In this document: positions 8,909 to 16,100 of the stretch, one piece after another
Numbering within the stretch: position 1 is the first letter of the stretch
How the letters are laid out: the number at the start of each line of letters is the position of its first letter
Assembly: GCA_030429455.1 (NCBI GenBank)
Contig: JAUIFC010000015.1
Location: forward strand, 1-37,902
Direction: 5' to 3'
DNA length: 37,902 bases
From: Bacteroidia bacterium
GTDB lineage: Bacteria > Bacteroidota > Bacteroidia > Flavobacteriales > Flavobacteriaceae
Program-made: the position numbers and the translations under genes
Notes under the pieces: generated by a model
The model's database searches: none
Seen by the model: only the letters and a program-made list of their open reading frames with translations
What the model was told of the DNA's origin: nothing

Positions 8909-10135
8909 TTATAGTAATTCGTTCAAAGCAATTTCAAAAGCAGTTCTGCTGATGTTCTGTTTAGAATCGTTGTGATTATATGTATTTTGAATGGCGTTTC
9001 TTATCGTAATGGAAGTGTCGTTAAAAATGGCAAAATCTGTCATTTGTACCCGTCTTTCCATAAAATAAGCAAACACTCTTGCCATACCGCAATTGGCTAT
9101 AAAATCTGGTATTAAACTTACCCGTGCATCCAAGTTTTCCATGATGGGACCAAAGAAAATCTCGGTGTCTGCAAAAGGGACATTTGCGCCAGAGGATATA
9201 ACTTCTAAGCCTTTGTCAATCAATCGGTCCACTTGTTCTTGAGAGACTAATCGCGAAGCAGCACATGGTGCAAAAATTTCTGCAGGCACATCCCAGATTT
9301 GTTCATTAATCTCCTCGAATGGAATCATATCTTGTGCGGTTAAAAGATTGCCGTCTTTGTTTAAAAACAGTTTTTTCACCTCTTCAAAAGTCAAGCCATC
9401 TTCATTAATTATCCCACCATTTCTATCGATTATGCCAACTATTTTAGCACCCATTTTCGCAAGGTAAAATGCAGCAGAAGAACCAACATTTCCAAAACCC
9501 TGAATGATAGCCCGTTTGCCTTTTACATCACCGCCATAAATGTCATAATAGTATTTGATGGACTCAGCCACACCGTAACCCGTAATCATATCGGCAACCG
9601 TATATTTTTGACTCAAGTCTGGAGAATAATCACCATTTTCTAACACTTTGATCACACCGTGGCGTAATTGACCAATTCTATTGATCTTGTCTGCATCTGT
9701 TGGTTGAAAATGACCTGAAAACACACCTTCTTGTGGATGCCATACGCCGCATTCTTCCGTGATTGGAATCACCTCATGAATTTCGTCAACATTCAAATCT
9801 CCTCCAGTGCCATAATACTCCTTTAACAATGGAGAAACAGCTTTATACCAACGTTCTAAAACACCTCTTTTTCTAGGGTCGTTTGGATCGAAATTTATAC
9901 CCGATTTGGCGCCACCAATTTTTGGACCAGAAACAGTAAACTTGACCTCCATCGTTTTCGCTAAGGAAACCACTTCATTTTTATCCAGGCCTTTTCGCAT
10001 ACGGGTTCCACCACCAGCTGCACCACCTCTTAAGGAATTTATCACTGTCCATCCTTGGGCATCTGTTTCAGGGTCATTCCAATGAAATACAATTTCAGGT
10101 TCTTTATTTTCGTAGGTTTTAAGAAGCTCTTTCAT
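8909..10135 (-). CDS. Glu/Leu/Phe/Val dehydrogenase family amino-acid dehydrogenase
   Basis: This is a cytosolic NAD(P)-dependent enzyme that reversibly deaminates an amino acid to its 2-oxo acid plus ammonia. The substrate-binding loop GGAAGGGTRMRKG lies at 37-49, followed by K65 and the catalytic lysine K77 in PKIGGAKSGINFD. The nucleotide-binding motif QGFGNVGSSAAFYL lies in the C-terminal Rossmann domain near residue 215. At 408 residues it is between leucine dehydrogenases (about 365) and hexameric glutamate dehydrogenases (about 450). I cannot decide whether glutamate or a branched-chain amino acid is the substrate. It is the promoter-proximal gene of a tight unit with nhaD and the unknown 210-aa gene. 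The start ATG lies 35 bp downstream of a candidate -7 element. Confidence 0.92.
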   Translation of the reverse strand: MKELLKTYENKEPEIVFHWNDPETDAQGWTVINSLRGGAAGGGTRMRKGLDKNEVVSLAKTMEVKFTVSGPKIGGAKSGINFDPNDPRKRGVLERWYKAVSPLLKEYYGTGGDLNVDEIHEVIPITEECGVWHPQEGVFSGHFQPTDADKINRIGQLRHGVIKVLENGDYSPDLSQKYTVADMITGYGVAESIKYYYDIYGGDVKGKRAIIQGFGNVGSSAAFYLAKMGAKIVGIIDRNGGIINEDGLTFEEVKKLFLNKDGNLLTAQDMIPFEEINEQIWDVPAEIFAPCAASRLVSQEQVDRLIDKGLEVISSGANVPFADTEIFFGPIMENLDARVSLIPDFIANCGMARVFAYFMERRVQMTDFAIFNDTSITIRNAIQNTYNHNDSKQNISRTAFEIALNELL

Positions 10136-10169
10136 AGGTTCTGAAGGTTTAAATTATTAAAATTTTTTG

Positions 10170-10177
10170 CAAATATA
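10170..10177 (-). promoter_or_regulatory. candidate -7 promoter element of the dehydrogenase-nhaD unit
   Basis: On the minus strand TATATTTG matches the Bacteroidota -7 consensus TAnnTTTG exactly and lies 34 bp upstream of the dehydrogenase start. A TTG -33 element at the expected distance is not obvious. Confidence 0.45.
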
Positions 10178-10268
10178 ACCTATGATAATAGTCTTTAGAC
10201 CTTAGTGATTGGTTTTATTTGGTGTTTGTAGAATTATGTAGCTGTAGGGCTTAATTTTTTAAGTTTTA

Positions 10269-10300
10269 AGTTTATACGTTTGGAGTTTATGCGTTTATGG
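10269..10300 (+). repeat. imperfect tandem duplication of a 15-17 bp unit
   Basis: AGTTTATACGTTTGG is followed directly by AGTTTATGCGTTTATGG. The surrounding bases are T- and G-rich and repetitive in the same style (AAGTTTTAAG, GGGTTTTAG). Simple intergenic repeats of this kind are common in Flavobacteriaceae; no function is implied. Confidence 0.55.
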
Positions 10301-10428
10301 GGTTAAATTTTTTGGGTTTTAGATAAAGGGCTCAAAGTGTCTATTATTAAGAATATAGTAAGAATTTATAGTTAAAGACTACCCTCTACCGACTCTTGTA
10401 CTCTTATACAATACAATATTGAAATTTC

Positions 10429-10453
10429 ACGCGAAGGCGCAAAGTCACAAAGT
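10429..10453 (+). repeat. three tandem copies of a CGCAAAGN-like octamer
   Basis: CGCGAAGG, CGCAAAGT and CACAAAGT follow one another in a very AT-rich gap. I recall similar CGCAAAG-type tracts dispersed between genes in many Bacteroidota genomes, but cannot verify that here. It lies 36 bp beyond the end of anmK, so it might be in that gene's 3' region. Confidence 0.5.
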
Positions 10454-10488
10454 TTTGAATTATTCCCTCAACGTACTGAATTTTCAAA

Positions 10489-11553
10489 TTAATCGGAGAA
10501 AACAACCCCCGAACTATGGTCGTGTTTTGCTCCAGTGACAGAACTCAAAACATTAATTTCGTGGCGCGATTTCAAAACGCCTAAAAGTCCGAAAATGAGG
10601 GCTTCTTTGTATTCTATCAGCTGTGGTTCGGGGATTTCTATTTGCACAGGAGCACATTTTTTTTGAATTAAATCCATTAAAAACAAGTTATATACGCCAC
10701 CGCCGGTAAATAGGGCTTTGGCATTTTCTTGATTTAAGACTTGAGCAACTTGATAAGCAATATGATGGCAAAACGTATTCATTTTATCTGGAATACTCAT
10801 GTCAAAGCTGTTCAAAATTGGAATTACCTTTTGTTCAAGCCATTCGATACCTAAAGACTTTGGTGGTTGTTGACTGTAAAAATCCAAGGCGTTTAGTTGA
10901 TTGAACAAGTCCATGTTGCAATTTCCTTGTTTTGCAATTTCTCCGTCTTTATCAAAAGCAAAACCAAGTTGTTCCGCATACGTATTTAAAACTTTGTTTG
11001 CAGGGCAAATATCGAAGGCGATGCGTTTTCCATCTTTTTCAAAGGAAACATTTACAAAGCCACCAATGTTTATACAGTAGTCAAAGTCGCTGAACAATAG
11101 CCGGTCTCCAATAGGAACCAATGGCGCACCTTGTCCGCCAAGTTGAACATCTGCCGTTCTAAAGTCGCAAATAACAGGTGTTTTAAGCATTTGCGCTAAG
11201 GACTTTAGATTTCCAATCTGATAGGTAAATCCATGTTGAGGTTGATGCCAAATCGTGTGACCATGCGAACATATTAAATCAATAGTTTTGGTTTTGCGTT
11301 TAAATTGAAGAATAATTTCTGACAATAATTGGGTGTAATCTTGATTGAGTGTTAAGATGTCTATTTTGGACAAGTGGTGTCCTTCTTTCAGTCGTTTTAC
11401 CCATTCTTTTGAGTACGAAATAGTTTCAGCATTTACAATTTTAAAATCCCAAGTGGTTTTGGTTTTGCTGAAAACAACTTCACACAAGTCAACACCATCT
11501 AATGATGTTCCGCTCATGACGCCAATTACACGATAAGTTTGTGTCGATTTCAA
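10489..11553 (-). CDS. anmK: anhydro-N-acetylmuramic acid kinase
   Basis: AnmK converts 1,6-anhydro-MurNAc released during peptidoglycan turnover into MurNAc-6-phosphate in the cytosol, feeding cell-wall recycling. The hexokinase/actin-fold phosphate-binding motif MSGTSLDGVDL is at residues 13-23. The family signature SHGHTIWHQP follows near residue 95, and DFRTADVQLGGQGAPLVP contains the conserved aspartate region near 130-147. The glycine-rich ALFTGGGVYN lies near residue 283. The 354-residue length is normal. It diverges from rnpA across only 50 bp, so both promoters must lie in or overlap that short gap. Confidence 0.94.
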   Translation of the reverse strand: MKSTQTYRVIGVMSGTSLDGVDLCEVVFSKTKTTWDFKIVNAETISYSKEWVKRLKEGHHLSKIDILTLNQDYTQLLSEIILQFKRKTKTIDLICSHGHTIWHQPQHGFTYQIGNLKSLAQMLKTPVICDFRTADVQLGGQGAPLVPIGDRLLFSDFDYCINIGGFVNVSFEKDGKRIAFDICPANKVLNTYAEQLGFAFDKDGEIAKQGNCNMDLFNQLNALDFYSQQPPKSLGIEWLEQKVIPILNSFDMSIPDKMNTFCHHIAYQVAQVLNQENAKALFTGGGVYNLFLMDLIQKKCAPVQIEIPEPQLIEYKEALIFGLLGVLKSRHEINVLSSVTGAKHDHSSGVVFSD

Positions 11554-11603
11554 ATTGAATGATTCTTGATTTGCTCTACAATTATAATCACTAATTTTAC
11601 AAG

Positions 11604-11951
11604 ATGAATTATAAGTTTCCTAAATCTGAAAAATTGCGATTAAAGCGTGACATCGAACAGCTTTATAAAGACGGCCATACCGCTTATAAATATCCAGTTT
11701 CTGTTCGCTATCGGAGGATTGAAGATCAAGGAACTCATCTTTGTGGAGTAAGTGTTCCGAAAAAGAAATTTAAAAAGGCCGTAGATCGAAACCGTTTAAA
11801 ACGCCAACTTCGTGAAGCCTACAGGCTAAATAAACACTTGATTTCGAGTGAAGAAAAACATTTTCACATGATGCTGGTATATACATCGGTTGAAAAAGAA
11901 AATTACCAGACCATAGAAAAAGCAGTCATCAAACTCTTAAAGATGCTGTAG
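11604..11951 (+). CDS. rnpA: ribonuclease P protein component
   Basis: This small basic protein binds the RNase P RNA and improves pre-tRNA 5' leader recognition. The hallmark arginine-rich motif RNRLKRQLREAY lies at 62-73, preceded by GVSVPKKKFKKAVD, and the protein begins with the typical FPKSEKLRLKRDIEQLY. The 115-residue length is normal. rpmH, which often precedes rnpA in other phyla, is not next to it. Downstream there is no intact co-directional gene for 1.2 kb. Confidence 0.96.
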   Translation: MNYKFPKSEKLRLKRDIEQLYKDGHTAYKYPVSVRYRRIEDQGTHLCGVSVPKKKFKKAVDRNRLKRQLREAYRLNKHLISSEEKHFHMMLVYTSVEKENYQTIEKAVIKLLKML

Positions 11952-12014
11952 TTTTCAGTAGTCTTGTATGATGACATTTGAAATGTAATAACTACAGAGT
12001 AAGAGTAGAATCTA

Positions 12015-12200
12015 CTACGAAGGAGTGATTGATTTATAGAGACTGTCTTGAGGTCGGTAATAGGATTTCAGTTTAAAGTGCTTTTGAACGACTGTTTTAA
12101 TCGGCATTGTTTTTTCAAACTTTTGATTAAAGTCTCCTTTTTTAGTACTCAGAACTAGATTGTTGGATGAAGCTAATATTACATTTTTATTCCAAAAGAA
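12015..12200 (-). pseudogene. possible 3' remnant of a minus-strand gene
   Basis: In the roughly 300-bp gap after rnpA (11952-12251), one minus-strand frame is open for 61 codons from 12200 to the TAG at 12015-12017, without a clear start codon at its beginning. The conceptual residues look like a real C-terminal region (for example KTVVQKHFKLKSYYRPQDSL). I recognise no family. It could be the broken tail of a lost gene or a chance frame. A small 13-bp palindrome (ACATTTGAAATGT) lies closer to rnpA. Nothing else is seen in the gap. Confidence 0.3.
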
Positions 12201-12251
12201 TTAAAGGCTTTAATACATATCAAAGAAAATTTAGATGCCAAACTATCATTT

Positions 12252-12725
12252 CTACCATTCTCTCCAGTCTTCTGTAATGTCCTCATCTCGACCGTTGAAT
12301 CCTTTCAAATATCCAGCGATAATGATTATTTCGGCAATATCTTCCCTTTGGTTAGTTTCAATAAGTTCGTATTCACACTTTTCATTCAAATCGTTTAAGG
12401 CTAGCACCGTTTTTTCTACGATTTGCATTGCTTCATCTTTGGAATTAACCTTTTCGATTTTACTTAAGTAGTTCGAAATAAGGTTCATACATGATTTAAC
12501 ATCAGTGTTATCGTATGCTGTTAAACCTGGGTCAATAAAATCGATCATGCCTTCTTCTAATCTCGTGTAAATCTCCTTTATTTCCGAATTTTCAATTAGT
12601 CCCATAGTTGGATTTGTTTTGTTGTTCTTGTTGATTTTTGTTTCCCGACTATTGCAAGATAGTAACACAATTACCAAGCTTATACCGCTTAATAGTCTTA
12701 CATCGTTTATCTTGAATTTTGTCAC
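12252..12725 (-). CDS. small putative lipoprotein of unknown function
   Basis: The 157-residue product has an N-terminal hydrophobic segment ending in the lipobox LLSC with lipidation candidate C24, so it is probably a lipid-anchored envelope protein. The region after the cysteine is Asn/Lys-rich and likely flexible (residues 25-40). It is followed by a helical, acidic domain (EIKEIYTRLEEGMIDFIDPG; KSCMNLISNYLSKIEKV). C80 and C117 are two further cysteines. No known domain is recognised. It stands between two gene-like remnants and has no co-directional partner, which fits a variable or accessory spot. Confidence 0.7.
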   Translation of the reverse strand: MTKFKINDVRLLSGISLVIVLLSCNSRETKINKNNKTNPTMGLIENSEIKEIYTRLEEGMIDFIDPGLTAYDNTDVKSCMNLISNYLSKIEKVNSKDEAMQIVEKTVLALNDLNEKCEYELIETNQREDIAEIIIIAGYLKGFNGRDEDITEDWREW

Positions 12726-12801
12726 CGTCTTTTTGTAAAATACCTATTTTCAAAATCAAAAATAGAGGATTAAGTCGTAATTGCCTTACACTATTTTTTA
12801 A

Positions 12802-12969
12802 TCTCCTGAAGGTGAAGTTCTAAATGTATTCGAAAAATTACGTGCTGCTTCTGACAGTTTTATATGATACAAAGGCGCTGATATTTTCGATGCTCATGAC
12901 TACTAATCGAATGTTTCGACATCTATAGATAAAAATGGTAATAAAACGGTAAAGACTTTTTGGGAATAA
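12802..12969 (+). pseudogene. probable decayed gene fragment with two in-frame stops
   Basis: One plus-strand frame reads as plausible protein across 55 codons, interrupted by TGA at 12865-12867 and TAA at 12904-12906 and ending in TAA at 12967-12969. The pieces read EVLNVFEKLRAASDSF, YKGADIFDAHDY and SNVSTSIDKNGNKTVKTFWE, with a codon-like, charged composition that changes clearly beyond the final stop. No start codon or family is identified. The most likely explanation is the 3' end of a gene lost by mutation. The remainder of the 424-bp gap (12726-13149) shows only the candidate promoter of the next gene. Confidence 0.45.
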
Positions 12970-13073
12970 AAATCATTGTTTTTGCTGCTAATAATACATG
13001 AATAGTACTATTTTTATAACTGTATTCGTGATTGTTACTATTGTTTGAATTGCTATAATAAATCACGTTTTAT

Positions 13074-13103
13074 TTGAAAATAAATTATAAAAAGATAAGT
13101 TAA
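13074..13103 (+). promoter_or_regulatory. candidate promoter of the alpha-2-macroglobulin gene
   Basis: TTG at 13074-13076 is followed after exactly 19 bp by TAAGTTAA at 13096-13103, a partial match to the Bacteroidota -33/-7 pair. The start codon is 46 bp further on. The spacing is ideal but the -7 box deviates at its last two bases. Confidence 0.35.
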
Positions 13104-13149
13104 AGTAATACATCTATTTCTCGACTAATCGCTCTAAAAATATTACACC

Positions 13150-16100
13150 ATGAGACGAATTCCTGCTTTCATTCTGCTTTTTGGCATCTGTTTCTTATTC
13201 ACAACATGTAGCACCAAACCTTCAAATGACTTGGCAGCGTTTAAAGATTACATCTTTGGACATACCCAAGATGAGTTATCTATTGCCGATCCGATCATTA
13301 TCAAGTTGGTTAAGCCTGCAGAAAATTATGGCGTGAATGAAGATTTGCCCAATGACCTCCTCGAAATCAACCCCAAAGTTGAAGGAAAATTATGGTTAAG
13401 TACAGATCGAAATTTGGTGTTTGAGCCTAAAGAGCATCTTGCTTCAGCAACATCCTATAGCTTTGTATTGCACCTCGACAAACTTTATCAAAACCTTAAA
13501 CGCGAGTATAAGTCTTACGAATTTGAAGTCACCACCATTACACCCGATTTTAAAATAAGCCTGAACGATTTAGAATTTTACGACGAAAATTGGGCGTATC
13601 GTTTTGCAAAAATAGAAACTTCAGACGTGTCCAAATTTGAAGATGTGAAACAAATCGTCACCGCTTCTCAAAATGCCAAAGGGTTATACTTAGATTGGAG
13701 CGACAATCCTGAAACAAGTACTTTTTTCAAATTTAAAATAGACAGCATCAAACGTTTTGCCAAACAATCTCAAGTTCAAGTCAAATGGAACGGTAAACCT
13801 ATGAACGCCGAAAACAAAGGCGAAACGGCTTTTAATATTCCGCCAAAAGATGTTTTCGAAATATTGAATGTTACCAGTAGAGGTGTTGGAAATCAAAGGA
13901 TAACCGTCAATTTTTCTCAAGGCCTTAAGCGAAATCAAAATCTTGCAGGTCTTATTCAAATAGACAAAGACACCGATATAAATTATGAAATTGAACGGAA
14001 TAACTTAATCATTTATCCAAAGAAAAAATACAAGGCACAGGCCAATCTTCAACTTAATAGAGCCATAAAGAGTTTGACGGGCAAAACCTTAACCGAAAAT
14101 TTTAGTGAAGTTGTTGTATTTCAACAACAAAAACCAGGGTTAAGATTGGTGAGCAAAGGAACAATACTTCCAAATTCGGCTAATAATCCTTTTTATTTTG
14201 AAGCCGTCAACCTTAAGGCTGTCGATGTAAGGATCATCAAAATATACGAAGATAATGTCCTGCAATACATGCAAGACGAAACCCTAAATGAAACTAATTC
14301 ATACCGACTTAAAAATGTAGGTCGGGTAATTTCTAGAAAAAGCATTCCACTGGTGCAAAGTCAACTGGAAGATGATGGCCAATGGAAGGCTTATGCCATA
14401 GATTTGTCTGAATATTTTACCGCAGATCCAGGCGCCATTTATCAAGTCGATTTGAGTTTTAGACCAACGTTAAGCTTATACAAATGTGATGCTGCAAACA
14501 GTACAAACTACAATTTTCCAAAGATTGAAGACGATAAATCCACCACAGAGTTTGAAGAGAGGTATTGGAATAGTAACAACAACTATTATTCGTGGAGAAG
14601 AACGACCTACAATTGGAGGGAGCGAGACAATCCATGCCACGATGCCTATTATAACGAAGACAGGTTTATTGCCTCGAATTTGATTGGCTCCGATTTAGGC
14701 TTAATGGTCAAAAAGACCAATAGCCAAGCTTATAATGTTGTCGCTTCAAATCTTCTTACAGCGCAACCTGAAGAAGGTGTAGACATCACGGCGTATAATT
14801 TTCAGATGCAAGCCTTAGCGAGTACAAAAACAAATACAAATGGCATCGCCAATTTCGAATTAGAAAAGGCCGTAGCTTTTGTAGTTGCCAAAAAAAATAA
14901 AGATTTTGCTTATCTAAAACTGGATAATTCCTACGCCTTAAGTTTAAGCAACTACGATGTTGGTGGCAGTCGAGTTAAGCAAGGTTACAAAGGCTTTATC
15001 TATACCGAGCGAGGCGTATATCGACCAGGAGACACCATTCACACGACCTTTGTCCTTAACGATTTGGTAAATCCATTACCCGAAAATTACCCGATTAAAC
15101 TTCAACTCACTGACGCAAGAGGAAAATTAGTGTACGACGAAACGCATACCAATGGCGTAAATAACATGTATGTTTTTTCTCTACCGACAGAAATGGATGC
15201 ACCTACAGGAAACTGGAATGTTCAGGTAAATGTTGGTGCTGTAAAATTCAATAAAATAGTCAAAGTTGCTGCAGTAAAACCTAACCGTTTAAAAATAAAT
15301 TTAGATTTTAACGACGACGTTTTGTCCTCAAAATCTCCAGTTCAATTTAAGTTGATGTCTAATTGGTTAAATGGTGCTAAAGCAAGAAATTTGGACGCAG
15401 AAATCGAACTAACCGTAACAAACAATTCTAGTCCTTTTTCAAAATACAAAGCGTATTCTTTTAACGATGTTACCAGAAGCTTTTACAGCCAAACTTTAGA
15501 TTTTTACAAAGGAAAATTAAATAATGAAGGCATAGCAAATGTGTCCAAAGAGCTTGAATTGTCAAATAACAGTATTCCTGGGATGCTTAAGCTCAGTTTC
15601 TTAACCAAGGTAAATGAAAATGGTGGAGACTTTTCGATTAATGTTACCCAAAAGTCTTATGCTCCTTACGATCATTTTGTTGGATTAAGAACGCCAGACA
15701 TTACTGGTCGAACTTACGATACAGATCAAGAAACGCTTTATCAAACCATTGTTTTAGACAAAAACGGAAAACCTGTTCCGAATAAAAAACTAACGGCTTA
15801 TGTCTACAAACTCAACTGGCGTTGGTGGTGGAATAGAGGTAACGATGGATTATCCAAGTACCAAAACAGCACAGGAATAAGTGCATATAAAACCATTTCT
15901 GTCCAAACTGATGCCAAGGGTAAAGCTAGTTTTAAACTTAACATTCCACAAAAAGATCGTGGCAGATATTTGGTTAGAGTTTTAGATACTAATGGAAATC
16001 ATGCCGCAAGTCAAATTGTTTACTATTACAAGAATTGGTGGACCAATACCGAAGGTGGCTTATCCGATATGTTGATTTTTAATACCGATAAAGAGTCGTA

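Larger units (their letters stand above)
10136..10488. other. non-coding interval between the dehydrogenase and anmK genes
   Basis: This 353-bp gap holds the candidate promoter of the dehydrogenase unit, a short T-rich tandem repeat and a tandem GC-rich octamer motif, each listed separately. No convincing coding frame or terminator hairpin is seen in the rest. Confidence 0.6.

Noticed and set aside
12204-12251. Continuation of the small lipoprotein gene by frameshift into the 12015-12200 frame
   Set aside because: The lipoprotein ends in a normal stop (TAG) and joining the frames would need two shifts. Nothing shows that they once formed one gene.
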